Part shown: positions 39,232-47,644 of the stretch, piece after piece
Layout: every line of letters begins with the position of its first letter
How positions within the stretch are numbered: position 1 is the first letter of the stretch
Source of the DNA: Herbaspirillum sp. 3R11
GTDB taxonomy: Bacteria > Pseudomonadota > Gammaproteobacteria > Burkholderiales > Burkholderiaceae_D
Reading direction: 5' to 3'
DNA length: 64,000 nucleotides
Assembly (NCBI RefSeq): GCF_004563925.1
Contig: NZ_SPNJ01000002.1
Span: 868,001-932,000, forward strand
The notes under the pieces: model-generated
Seen by the model: the letters and a program-made list of their open reading frames with translations, nothing else
The model's database searches: none
Told to the model about the DNA's origin: nothing
Program-made: the position numbers and the translations under genes

Positions 39232-39401
39232 CTTGAGGTTTGCAATAAGCGAGAAGCGTGCCAGAGAGCATCAGTTTGTCTGGAGGCGCGGCTGAAAGGC
39301 GCGCGGGTAAAGGCTTTGGAGAGTGAGTGGAACGTGGGTGCGGCAAGCCCGAAGCTTTCGGGATGCTGACGCGATCTGGTTTTGTGCACCTTATGTATAG
39401 G

Positions 39402-39413
39402 ATTGTGCACAAT
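39402..39413. promoter_or_regulatory. GntR/FCD operator 2
   Basis: A second exact copy of ATTGTGCACAAT in the middle of the divergent region. Confidence 0.75.
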
Positions 39414-39588
39414 AATCGGGAGGGTTTTGCCATGCGAACGTGCGCTGGAAGTCGGAACTGAAGCTGCGCCATGCCAGCACCACGTGTTTTTTTCATCATT
39501 CGCCCGTCTGCAGGCCCGGGGCATAACACTTATACTGTGACGGTTACGTCAAATTCTTTTCGGGAAGTTTTTCACGATTTATGCAGAG

Positions 39589-39600
39589 ATTGAGCACAAT
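39589..39600. promoter_or_regulatory. GntR/FCD operator 3 (autoregulatory)
   Basis: ATTGAGCACAAT differs by one base from operators 1 and 2 and lies 34 bp before the regulator start, suited to self-control. Confidence 0.7.
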
Positions 39601-39633
39601 GCGCCGCTTGCCTGTCCTTTTTCCGGAGGCGGG

Positions 39634-40359
39634 ATGAGCGAGGCGAGGGCGGACAAGCTCAAGGACAAGGACTTGACCAACGATGCGGTCGACGCCCGTA
39701 TCTATATGGCGATCATCGACGCGATCCTCGATCACAAGCTGCCGCCGGGTACGCGTCTGGTGGAAGCGCCTTTGTGCGAGGCCTTCGGCGTCACGCGCGG
39801 CACCTTGCGGCGCGTCTTCGTCAAACTGGCGCACGAGCGGGTGATCGAGCTGCAGCCCAACCGGGGCGCCATCATCGCGCTGCACGATATTAACGAAGCG
39901 CGCGAGGTCTTCGAGGCGCGTGTCATCCTGGAGGTCGGCTCGGTCAAGGGCCTGGCCGCCAAGCCCGGCAACAAGAGCAAGGCCTTCGCCGAGCTGCGCG
40001 AAATGATCCGAAAGGAACACGCCCTGCGCGAAGACGGCAACTGGCGCGACTGGATCCGCCTCTCCGGCGAATTCCATATCAAGCTGGCGGAGGTCAATCA
40101 GAACGACATCGTGACGTCTTACCTGCGCACGCTGATCGCCCGCACCTCGCTGCTGATCGGCCTGTATGAAACACCCAAGCGCAACAGCTGTTCGGCCGAC
40201 GAGCACATCGCCATCCTCGACGCCATCGAGCAAAGTCAGCCTGCATTGGCCGCGCGCCTGATGGAACATCATCTGGGCGAATATGCGCTGGGTTTGCTGG
40301 CCGAGCCGGCGCAAGCCTTGGAAATCGATTTCGGCAAGCTGTTTACACCGGTCCGCTGA
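39634..40359 (+). CDS. GntR-family regulator with FCD domain
   Basis: A 241-residue regulator. The winged helix lies at about residues 22-90 (LPPGTRLVEAPLCEAFGVTRGTLRRVFVKLAHE). The FCD effector domain carries the usual metal-binding residues in SGEFHIKLAEV, DEHIAILDAIE and MEHHLGEY. FadR-type proteins bind small carboxylates or sugar acids. It is divergent from the porin-ABC-racemase genes, with matching palindromes between them, so it probably represses that operon. The ATG follows GGAGGCGGG, a good ribosome binding site. Confidence 0.9.
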   Translation: MSEARADKLKDKDLTNDAVDARIYMAIIDAILDHKLPPGTRLVEAPLCEAFGVTRGTLRRVFVKLAHERVIELQPNRGAIIALHDINEAREVFEARVILEVGSVKGLAAKPGNKSKAFAELREMIRKEHALREDGNWRDWIRLSGEFHIKLAEVNQNDIVTSYLRTLIARTSLLIGLYETPKRNSCSADEHIAILDAIEQSQPALAARLMEHHLGEYALGLLAEPAQALEIDFGKLFTPVR

Positions 40360-40593
40360 GCCCGCACGGCCTTGTGTGCGCGTCAGCGCATTCTTCCTGC
40401 CTCTCTTTACGGTTTAGCTATTCTCGCTAAGCCTTTGTTTTTCCTCGCATTCATATATACACATCGGGTCGCCGTCCGGATTGGCCTTTGGCATGTCCGC
40501 CAACTTCATCTCCAACATTTGATTTCCTAAAAGCATTAAATCCAGACTGGAAACTATTTTGGATCGAAAATGTAGTTTTAAAACTAACAATAA

Positions 40594-40606
40594 GTAGCAA
40601 AGCTAC
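40594..40606. promoter_or_regulatory. Candidate Glk-RpiR operator in porin promoter (upstream copy)
   Basis: GTAG-CAAAG-CTAC, an inverted repeat with the same 5-bp spacing as the TGTAG-N5-CTACA site at 46009. It is flanked by AA/TT, extending the dyad to 17 bp. Confidence 0.5.
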
Positions 40607-40743
40607 TTGTAACATTAGTACACATATTCTTCGTTTGAGAGGCTGGTGAGTGTTGTAATTCTCAATAAATCTATTGAATCTATGTAGTTGCGGTAAAAAA
40701 ATCGTGGAAATTAATTTTTTAATGTGTAGAATTAAATAAAATT

Positions 40744-40758
40744 TTTAGTAAAACTACA
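40744..40758. promoter_or_regulatory. Candidate Glk-RpiR operator in porin promoter (downstream copy)
   Basis: TTTAGTAAAACTACA, identical on the opposite strand to 46080-46094 upstream of gtsA. One half is the full CTACA arm; the other is imperfect. Confidence 0.6.
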
Positions 40759-40886
40759 TAAAATGTAGAGAGGCAAAAAGAAGCGCAATCGTCACATGGC
40801 TGCGTGGAAACAATGCCCATAAAAAAGAATTCGAGTGCAATGCTCGAAAAATAGTGGAAGTCCCCACAGCAAATTTAGGAGATGAA

Positions 40887-42014
40887 ATGAAAAAAGCATC
40901 AAAGGTCGCATTCATTGCGAAGCCGCTCGCTATTGCTGCCGTCATGGCCGGCGCATGCGCAAGCGCTCAGGCTCAGACTAACGTCACCATCTACGGTCGT
41001 ATCGACGCAGGCATCAATTACCAAAGCAACTTCACCCAACGCGATTCCACCGGCGCAGTCGTTTCCCGCGGCGGCAAATGGGGCGTTGACGGCAATGAGT
41101 GGGGCACCAGCATGTTCGGCTTCAAGGGCAATGAAGATCTGGGCGGCGGTCTGAAGGCAATCTTCACTCTGGAAAGCGGTTTTGACGCTTCCAACGGCCA
41201 GGTCAACGGCGGTTCGGGTCTGTGGACACGTCGTTCGTTCGTCGGTCTGAGCGGCTCGGCCGGTACATTGAAGGTTGGTAAAGATCTGGCGATCCAAAGC
41301 GATCCGATCTGGGCATTGGACCCAACCGGCCAACAGGCACTGAGCACCGCGACGCTGGTCAAGGAACGCAACTGGCCACAAACCAACAACATGGTCAGCT
41401 ATGAATCGCCAAGCTTCGGCGGCTTCACGGCAACCGTCATGCACGGCTTCGGCGAAGCAGCAGGTTCCTTCACCAAGGGCGTGACACCGACAACCGGCCC
41501 GACCAATATCAACAACGGCAGCCGCGACGGTATTTCGCTGGCGTATGTGCAACCGACCTATGAACTGCGCGCCATCTATGACGTGCAACGCGACACCAAC
41601 GGTCAGTACTCGACATTGTTCGCCTCTTCCAAAGAGCTGACACTGGGTGGCACCGTGACGATCGACAAGCTGAAACTGTTCGCCGGTTACGAAAACCTGC
41701 GCGCGCCTTCGGCAGCAGCAGGTTCGCCTGACCGCGCCAACCACTACTGGTTGGGTGCGAACTACCAGATCACACCAGCTTTGACACTGATTGGCGCGGC
41801 TTACCACGTCAACGTCAATGGCGGCGTGGGTAGCGCCAACCTGTTCGTCCTCGGCGGCAATTACAGCCTGTCCAAGCGCACATTGTTGTACGCAACCATC
41901 GGCACAATCCGCAACAGCTCGACTTCGGACTTCTCGGTCGAGTACGGCACCAATGGCGGCGCCGTGGGTCAGAACATGAACGCGCTGTACTTCGGCGTCA
42001 GCCACTCGTTCTGA
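40887..42014 (+). CDS. Gram-negative porin, probable sugar porin
   Basis: A 375-residue outer-membrane porin started at MKKASKVAFIAKPLAIAAV, preceded by AGGAGATGAA; upstream codons are not needed. The signal peptide ends ACASAQAQ, then TNVTIYGRIDAGINYQ, the usual first strand. It ends in Phe (ALYFGVSHSF). It has the same family and layout as the porin at 37987-39069 but is clearly a different paralogue. Shared operator-like sites with glk-rpiR and gtsA suggest it serves glucose entry; that is inference. Confidence 0.92.
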   Translation: MKKASKVAFIAKPLAIAAVMAGACASAQAQTNVTIYGRIDAGINYQSNFTQRDSTGAVVSRGGKWGVDGNEWGTSMFGFKGNEDLGGGLKAIFTLESGFDASNGQVNGGSGLWTRRSFVGLSGSAGTLKVGKDLAIQSDPIWALDPTGQQALSTATLVKERNWPQTNNMVSYESPSFGGFTATVMHGFGEAAGSFTKGVTPTTGPTNINNGSRDGISLAYVQPTYELRAIYDVQRDTNGQYSTLFASSKELTLGGTVTIDKLKLFAGYENLRAPSAAAGSPDRANHYWLGANYQITPALTLIGAAYHVNVNGGVGSANLFVLGGNYSLSKRTLLYATIGTIRNSSTSDFSVEYGTNGGAVGQNMNALYFGVSHSF

Positions 42015-42198
42015 TGCAAGACAAGCCCGGGATCGTGTGATCCCGGCACCGTCCTCGCGGGCATGACGCCGTCGTTAATAGTCGCGGCGGAGTCATCCCG
42101 CGCAGGTCTGCAGCAAACGTGCTGTACTTTAGTCGGGCGGCACACGTAACGCAGAGTAGTCGTAGGTGTAGTGACATCCTGAGGAACTCCCCCTCTTG

Positions 42199-42226
42199 GC
42201 CCGTTCGATGTTGAGCGGGCTTTTTT
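42199..42226 (+). terminator. Porin terminator
   Basis: Stem GCCCGTTCGA/TTGAGCGGGC with G-T pairs, followed by TTTTTT. Confidence 0.8.
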
Positions 42227-42287
42227 ATTGCCTGCGCGTTCGGTGTGATTCGTTAGTGGTCAGCGGAAAATAAAAAGCAGGCAAAGA

Positions 42288-42320
42288 AAAACCGGCAAGC
42301 CTCACAGGCCTTGCCGGTTT
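42288..42320. terminator. Terminator of the zwf-glk side (bidirectional)
   Basis: An 11-bp perfect stem AAACCGGCAAG/CTTGCCGGTTT with an A-run on one side and a T-run on the other, about 85 bp after the glk-rpiR stop on the minus strand. Confidence 0.85.
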
Positions 42321-42405
42321 ATTTTTATGTGGAGGGCTGATGCTGCACATGCAGCCCGCCTTCCTGTCTCCGCCGCTTACTTGGTATTGCCTGGCATTGC
42401 CGGTA

Positions 42406-44367
42406 TTACTTGGTATGCGAGATCAGATTGGGTTTGTTGCCTTCGTCGCCGTGCTTTTCCACAGGATGATCGCCGGCTGCCGAAACCTTGTCGCCGAGGA
42501 CGTCGTGCGTCGAGGCGATGTGGGCCAGGATGCCGCGCTTGGCCTGGCGCTGCAGTTCCGCGAACGGGCTGGAGCGGTTCAGCGACACGCCCACCGCCAG
42601 CACGTCCACCAGCAGCAGCAGCAGGATGCGCGACACCATCGGGATGTGCATCATGCTGCCTTCGTCATGCTCGACCGCGAGCGTGAAGTCGGCGCGCTTG
42701 GCCAGCTGCGAATTGCTCGGCGCCAGCGCAATGATGGTGGCGCCGGAATTCACCGCGACTTCGACCGTGGTCGCCAGATGACGCAGGCGGCCGGAGTTGG
42801 AGATGATGACCGCGACGTCGGTGTTCTTCAGCAGCGAGGCCGAGACTTCCTGCAATTGCGGGTCGGTGTAAGCGGTCGACGGAATGCCCAAGCGGAAGAA
42901 TTTCTGTTGCGCATCCTCGGCCACCAGGCCACAGCTGCCGAAGCCGTAGAACTCCACACGCGTGGCGTGGCTCAGCACCTCGATGACCTTGCTCAGCGTA
43001 TCCGCGTTGAGGCTGTCGCGCACTTCCATCATGGCGGCGATGGTGTTGTCGACCACCTTCACGCCGACGTCCAGCGCCGAGTCGCCGATATGCACCTGGC
43101 TGTGCGCGACCGGCACGGTGCCGGTGACACCCGAGGCGAGCTTCAGTTTGAAATCCGCCAGACCCTGGCAACCCATGGTGCGGCAGAAGCGGATCACGGT
43201 CGGCTGGCTGACGTTGGCGCGGCGGGCGATTTCCGAAATCGGTTCGCTCATGACCGCGCGCGGATGCGCCAGGATCAGGCTGGCCACGCGTTCTTCGGCC
43301 GGCGAGAACTGCGAGCGGGCCTTGCGGATGCGCTCCAGGAACGGCACGGCATTGCCGCCGCCCAGGCGTTCGGCCAGGATCGCGGCGACGCCGACGAAAG
43401 CCGGGTAGGGCGCGGTGATGACGAAGGTCGGGATCTTTTGCATGTAGGCGTCGAAACGCCCCTTGCTTTCAAAGCGCGCGCGGAAGGCCGAGCGCGCGAA
43501 GTAGTCACCCAGATGCGGCACCACGCCGCCGCCGATGTAGATGCCGCCCAATGTGCCAAGCGTGACCGCGACGTTGGAGGCCAGCGTGCCGAGCATGCCG
43601 CAGAAGACGTCGACCACTTCCAGGCACAGTGGATCCTTCTGGTTCAGTGCGCGATCGACGATTTGCGGCGCCGCCAGTTCTTCGGGATTCTTGACCTTGT
43701 TGATTTCGCACAAGGCGCCGTAAATCATTTCCAGGCCGGGGCCGGAGATCAGGCGTTCGGCCGAGACGTGCTTGTAAGTGCGCCAGCAATATTGCAGGAT
43801 CGCCGCTTCCTTTTCGTCGGCCGGCGAGAACGACACGTGGCCGCCTTCGCTGCCCAGCGCGATCCAGCGACCTTCGCTCGGAATCAGACCGCCCACGCCG
43901 AGACCGGTGCCGGCGCCGACCAGGCCGATCACGCCGCCTTCCAGCCCCTGGCCGCCGCCGACCTGCACGCAATGCGATTGCTCCAGATGCGGCAGCGCCA
44001 TCGACAGCGCGGTGAAATCGTTGACCACCAGCAGCGTATCGAGACCGAGCAGCTTGCGCGTCTCTTCAATCGAAAACGCCCAGTGATGATTGGTCATCTT
44101 GATCTGGTCACCCTGCACCGGATTTGCGATGGCGATCGCGGCATGGTGGATGGCAGGGTGTTCGTTGGTTTCCAGGTAAGCCTTGGCCGCCTGCGAAAAC
44201 TCCGCATAGTCGGCGCAACGCAAGGTCTGGATCGTATCTATCTGTCCGGGAGCGCGTTCCAGCGCGAAGCGCGCATTGGTGCCGCCGATGTCTGCCAACA
44301 AACGTGGACCATCCATGAAGGTGTTCGACGCGTTGTAGCTGCCATGTATGAGCGATGCTGAAGACAT
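42406..44367 (-). CDS. glk: Bifunctional glucokinase / RpiR-family transcriptional regulator
   Basis: A 653-residue fusion. Residues about 20-340 form an Escherichia coli-type glucokinase: LLADIGGTNARFALE (phosphate loop), VVNDFTALSMALPHL (catalytic Asp), GAGTGLGVGGLI and LGGIYIGGGVVPHL. Residues about 350-425 are the RpiR helix-turn-helix (SEIARRANVSQPTVIRFCRTMG), and about 470-610 the SIS sugar-phosphate domain (EFYGFGSCGLVAEDAQQKF). The kinase makes glucose 6-phosphate, and the regulator half probably senses a phosphosugar of the Entner-Doudoroff route. Such fusions are known in Burkholderiales. It lies downstream of zwf on the same strand. An alternative start is Met18. Confidence 0.93.
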   Translation of the reverse strand: MSSASLIHGSYNASNTFMDGPRLLADIGGTNARFALERAPGQIDTIQTLRCADYAEFSQAAKAYLETNEHPAIHHAAIAIANPVQGDQIKMTNHHWAFSIEETRKLLGLDTLLVVNDFTALSMALPHLEQSHCVQVGGGQGLEGGVIGLVGAGTGLGVGGLIPSEGRWIALGSEGGHVSFSPADEKEAAILQYCWRTYKHVSAERLISGPGLEMIYGALCEINKVKNPEELAAPQIVDRALNQKDPLCLEVVDVFCGMLGTLASNVAVTLGTLGGIYIGGGVVPHLGDYFARSAFRARFESKGRFDAYMQKIPTFVITAPYPAFVGVAAILAERLGGGNAVPFLERIRKARSQFSPAEERVASLILAHPRAVMSEPISEIARRANVSQPTVIRFCRTMGCQGLADFKLKLASGVTGTVPVAHSQVHIGDSALDVGVKVVDNTIAAMMEVRDSLNADTLSKVIEVLSHATRVEFYGFGSCGLVAEDAQQKFFRLGIPSTAYTDPQLQEVSASLLKNTDVAVIISNSGRLRHLATTVEVAVNSGATIIALAPSNSQLAKRADFTLAVEHDEGSMMHIPMVSRILLLLLVDVLAVGVSLNRSSPFAELQRQAKRGILAHIASTHDVLGDKVSAAGDHPVEKHGDEGNKPNLISHTK

Positions 44368-44381
44368 GTAGTAAAACTTTC
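44367..44381. promoter_or_regulatory. Candidate Glk-RpiR operator at its own start
   Basis: Read on the minus strand, AGTTTTACTAC directly precedes the ATG. It shares TAGTAAAACT with the 15-bp sites at 40744 and 46080 (11 of 15 bases), pointing to autoregulation. Confidence 0.5.
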
Positions 44382-44489
44382 CGAAAAAAAACTGTTATGC
44401 GTATCGGTGAGGCTGTGCGCGGGCGTGCTCTGCGGTGCTTTTATTTTAGGTGGGCGTATATTAGCTCGCTTTGCGCAAATCCGTGGCCA

Positions 44490-45965
44490 TCACCGGTCTT
44501 CTGGCCAGTGCGCGCCGGCGCGCGACATCATCGCCGACGAAGCACTGGGTCCCCAACTTCCAGCAAGATAAGATTTCGGCAGCGCAGCAGTGCTCTGCCA
44601 ATGATTCAACAACGGTTCCACCCAACGCCATGCCGCTTCCTGCTCATCGCGCCGCACGAACAGCGCGAGGTTGCCGCGAATCACATCCAGCAGCAGCCGC
44701 TCGTAGGCATCTGCTCGCTTTTGTTTGAAAGCCTGGTCAAAGGCCAGGTCCAGCGCCACCGGCTGTATCGTCATGCTGTCGCCCGGCTGCTTGGCGAAGC
44801 AGTGCAACTGTATCGATTCCTCCGGCTGCAGGCGGATCACCAGCCGGTTGCTGCTTTCCACGCCTTGCGGCATCGGCAGGATCGCGTGCGGAATCGGCTT
44901 GAAGGTGATCACGATCTCCGCAGTGCGTTCCGCCAGACGCTTGCCGGTGCGCAGGAAAAACGGCACGCCGGCCCAGCGCCAGTTATTGATCTCGGCATGC
45001 AGCGCAATGAAGCTCTCGGTCTTCGACTGCGGCGCAATGCCGGCTTCCTGATGATAGCCGCCGACCGCCTGGCCTCGCACGGCGCCGGCGGCATACTGGC
45101 CGCGTACGGCGCGGGTTTCCAGGTCTTCGCGGCTGAACGGCCGCAGCGCGCGCAGCACGCGTACTTTTTCATCCCGTATAGCATTGGCATCAAGCGAAGT
45201 CGGAGGTTCCATAGCCACCATGCACAACAGCTGCAGCAAATGGTTCTGCACCATGTCGCGCAAGGCGCCGGTGCCGTCGTAGAACTCGCCGCGGCCTTCC
45301 ACGCCGAGCTGTTCGGCGATGGTCAGCTGCACGTGCTCGATCGACTCGCGCCGCCACAGCGGTTCAAACAGGCTGTTGGCAAAACGTAAAGCCAGCAAGT
45401 TCTGTACCGACTCCTTGCCCAAATAGTGGTCAATGCGATAGATCTGGTCTTCGGCGAACACGCGCGCCACGGCGTCGTTGATTGCGCGCGAGGACTCCAG
45501 ATCGTGGCCGAGTGGCTTCTCCAGCACCACGCGGGCGTTGTCCAGCGCAATGCTGCTGGCGGCCAGATGGTTGCAGATCGGTTCGAACAGCTTCGGCGAG
45601 GTCGCCAGGTAATAGACCGTGACGGCCTGGTTGTTCAGTTGTTCGCCGAGCAACGCGTAGTCGGCGGCACTGGTCGCGTCCAGCGCGACATAAGTAATGC
45701 GGCGTAGAAAACTTTGCCATTTGTCGGCGTTCTGATTGGCAATGCCTTCGCTGACATACAGGCCGGATTGGGTGTGAACCCAGTCAAGATACGACTCCTG
45801 ATTCAACTCCTGCTTGGCGACACAGATGATGCGGCCATCTTGATGCAATTTGCCGTCAAGATGCGCGGAGAACAGCGCGGGAAGGATCTTCCGCATCGCC
45901 AGGTCGCCTGTTGCTCCAAACAGGACGAAATTGAACAAGCACGCTTCTTCTTGTATGACTTGCAT
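44490..45965 (-). CDS. zwf: Glucose-6-phosphate 1-dehydrogenase
   Basis: A 491-residue enzyme with [18 protein letters not shown] (coenzyme-binding loop), [14 protein letters not shown] and the active-site signature [22 protein letters not shown]. It oxidises glucose 6-phosphate to 6-phosphogluconolactone with NAD(P)+, the entry to the Entner-Doudoroff and pentose-phosphate routes. It is divergent from gtsA, sharing a control region with two operator-like palindromes, and lies 122 bp upstream of glk-rpiR. Confidence 0.97.
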   Translation of the reverse strand: MQVIQEEACLFNFVLFGATGDLAMRKILPALFSAHLDGKLHQDGRIICVAKQELNQESYLDWVHTQSGLYVSEGIANQNADKWQSFLRRITYVALDATSAADYALLGEQLNNQAVTVYYLATSPKLFEPICNHLAASSIALDNARVVLEKPLGHDLESSRAINDAVARVFAEDQIYRIDHYLGKESVQNLLALRFANSLFEPLWRRESIEHVQLTIAEQLGVEGRGEFYDGTGALRDMVQNHLLQLLCMVAMEPPTSLDANAIRDEKVRVLRALRPFSREDLETRAVRGQYAAGAVRGQAVGGYHQEAGIAPQSKTESFIALHAEINNWRWAGVPFFLRTGKRLAERTAEIVITFKPIPHAILPMPQGVESSNRLVIRLQPEESIQLHCFAKQPGDSMTIQPVALDLAFDQAFKQKRADAYERLLLDVIRGNLALFVRRDEQEAAWRWVEPLLNHWQSTAALPKSYLAGSWGPSASSAMMSRAGAHWPEDR

Positions 45966-46008
45966 GAGATTTCTATGTAATTAAACAAAACTTATATTGC
46001 AATGTTAC

Positions 46009-46023
46009 TGTAGCATTACTACA
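46009..46023. promoter_or_regulatory. Glk-RpiR operator candidate, zwf/gtsA region (perfect palindrome)
   Basis: TGTAGCATTACTACA, a perfect TGTAG-N5-CTACA inverted repeat 44 bp before zwf. It resembles HexR/RpiR-type operators (TGTAAT-ATTACA class). Confidence 0.65.
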
Positions 46024-46079
46024 ATTACAAGCGAGCGACGGGAGTTCGTCCTAATAATTAAGTTTATTGACGCAATTTT

Positions 46080-46094
46080 TGTAGTTTTACTAAA
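46080..46094. promoter_or_regulatory. Glk-RpiR operator candidate, gtsA promoter
   Basis: TGTAGTTTTACTAAA, exact reverse complement of 40744-40758 in the porin promoter, 121 bp before gtsA. Confidence 0.6.
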
Positions 46095-46215
46095 GTGAAG
46101 TAGAAAAGAGTGCTCTGAAGCACCCGCCGTACCAACAGCAAGTTCTCTTCCCCGGGAACCAAGACCTTGCCGCGGTGCAAGCCGACGGCAATTTTTAAAA
46201 CACAGGAGATAAAAA

Positions 46216-47469
46216 ATGATGTTGAAGCACGCCATTAAAAAAAGTCTGATCGCCACCACCCTGATCGCCGCTTCCACCGTAGCGTATGCCGCGGAAGTGG
46301 AAGTGCTGCATTACTGGACTTCCGGCGGTGAAGCAAAATCGGTTGCCGAACTCAAAAAGATCATGGAAGCCAAGGGCGTGACCTGGAAAGACTTCGCAGT
46401 CGCCGGCGGCGCAGGTGAAAACGCGACGACCGCCCTGAAGGCGCGCGTCATCGCCGGCAGCCCTCCGACAGCTGCCCAGATCAAGGGCCCTGCCATTCAA
46501 GAGTGGGGTCAAGAAGGCGTACTGGCCAACATCGACGCCGCAGCAACTGCCGGCAAGTGGGATTCCCTGCTGCCGAAGTCGGTCTCCAGCGTGATGAAGT
46601 ACCAAGGCCACTACGTCGCCGCACCGGTCAACGTGCACCGTGTGAACTGGCTGTGGATCAACCCTGAAGTGCTGAAGAAAGCCGGCGCCAAGACCCCAAC
46701 CAACTGGGATGAGTTCTTCGACGCTGCAGAAAAGATCAAGAAGGCCGGCTTCGTCGCCGTTGCCCATGGCGGTCAGCCATGGCAGGACGCCACCGTCTTT
46801 GAAACCGTCGCCCTGGGCGTCGGCGGCGCCGACTTCTATCAGAAGGCCCTGGTGAAACTGGACCAGACAGCCCTGACCAGCGCCAACATGGTCAAGACCT
46901 TCGACACACTGGGCAAGATCAAGACCTACATCGACAAGGATTCCGCAGGCCGTGACTGGAACCTGGCGACTGCCATGGTCATCAACGGCAAGGCCGGCAT
47001 GCAATTCATGGGCGACTGGGCCAAGGGCGAGTTCACTACCGCCGGCAAGCAACCAGGCAAGGACTATCTGTGCGTAGCAGCACCAGGCACAGAAAAATCC
47101 TACACCTTCAACATCGACTCGATCGCCATGTTCAAGGTCAAGAATCCTGATTCGCAAAAGGCCCAGCTGACTTTGGCTACCGCCATCATGAGCCCTGAGT
47201 TCCAGGAAGTCTTCAACCTGAACAAGGGTTCGATCCCGGTCCGTCCTGATATCCCACGCGGCAAGTTCGACAGCTGCGCCACCAAGTCGATGGACGACTT
47301 CGCGACATCGAGCAAAGCCAACACCCTGGAGCCAAGCATGGCCCACGGTATGGCTGTCAGCTCGGCCGCTCAAGGCGCGATGTTTGACGTGATTGCCAAG
47401 TTCATGAACTCCAACATGACCTCGCAAGCCGCCGTGCAAGCGCTGGCTAAAGCAGCCAAGACTCAGTAA
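46216..47469 (+). CDS. gtsA: Glucose/mannose-type ABC transporter substrate-binding protein
   Basis: A 417-residue periplasmic protein with signal peptide MMLKHAIKKSLIATTLIAAS and cleavage near VAYAAEV. The mature start VEVLHYWTSGGEAKSV is the usual opening of family-1 sugar-binding proteins, and VHRVNWLWINPEVLKKAG and NGKAGMQFMGDWAKGEF are GtsA-like. It is the first gene of the gtsABC-ATPase operon and is preceded by CAGGAGAT. The context (zwf, glk, sugar porin) supports glucose as substrate. Confidence 0.93.
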   Translation: MMLKHAIKKSLIATTLIAASTVAYAAEVEVLHYWTSGGEAKSVAELKKIMEAKGVTWKDFAVAGGAGENATTALKARVIAGSPPTAAQIKGPAIQEWGQEGVLANIDAAATAGKWDSLLPKSVSSVMKYQGHYVAAPVNVHRVNWLWINPEVLKKAGAKTPTNWDEFFDAAEKIKKAGFVAVAHGGQPWQDATVFETVALGVGGADFYQKALVKLDQTALTSANMVKTFDTLGKIKTYIDKDSAGRDWNLATAMVINGKAGMQFMGDWAKGEFTTAGKQPGKDYLCVAAPGTEKSYTFNIDSIAMFKVKNPDSQKAQLTLATAIMSPEFQEVFNLNKGSIPVRPDIPRGKFDSCATKSMDDFATSSKANTLEPSMAHGMAVSSAAQGAMFDVIAKFMNSNMTSQAAVQALAKAAKTQ

Positions 47470-47503
47470 GCAATAAGAAGTAATTAGAAGCAGTGTAATA
47501 AGG

Positions 47504-47541
47504 CCTGTCCCGCAGCACGCTCCGGCGTGTTTGCGGACAGG
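47504..47541 (+). other. Strong hairpin between gtsA and gtsB
   Basis: Arms CCTGTCC-CGCAGCACGC and GCGTGTTTGC-GGACAGG pair over about 15 bp with a TCCG loop, 35 bp after the gtsA stop. No T-run. It likely stabilises gtsA mRNA or reduces read-through into the permease genes. Confidence 0.7.
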
Positions 47542-47644
47542 GTATTTACGGGGCGGGCGCAGCGGTCGGGCGCCCATCGTCGTGAAAGGCCGGCAAGATT
47601 GTTCGGCCGGTTTCGCGATACGTCCCCGGGTTCAGGAGACATGC

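Larger units (their letters stand above)
39070..39633. promoter_or_regulatory. Divergent control region between porin and GntR/FCD gene
   Basis: A 564-bp gap holding three copies of the palindrome ATTGTGCACAAT or a one-base variant (annotated separately) and a half-like site TTTTGTGCACC at 39380-39390. No gene is supported; the short open frames here lack ribosome binding sites and family features. Both the porin-ABC operon and the regulator must start in this region. Confidence 0.7.
40360..40886 (+). promoter_or_regulatory. AT-rich control region of the second porin gene
   Basis: A 527-bp gap, very AT-rich from 40500 to 40780. It holds several GTAG/CTAC dyads: TAGTTTTAAAACTA (40573-40586), GTAGCAAAGCTAC (40594-40606) and TTTAGTAAAACTACA (40744-40758). 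The last is the exact reverse complement of a 15-mer upstream of gtsA, so one regulator probably acts at both. No gene was seen. Confidence 0.65.
42015..42405. other. Intergenic region between porin and glk-rpiR
   Basis: A 391-bp gap between convergent genes. It holds an 8-bp perfect stem CCGGGATC/GATCCCGG with a GTGT loop at 42027-42046, without T-run, just after the porin stop, followed by the two terminators listed separately. Nothing else was identified. Confidence 0.5.

Noticed and set aside
39209..39529. Two overlapping minus-strand frames of about 104 codons
   Set aside because: They lie in the operator region, have no ribosome binding site and no family features.
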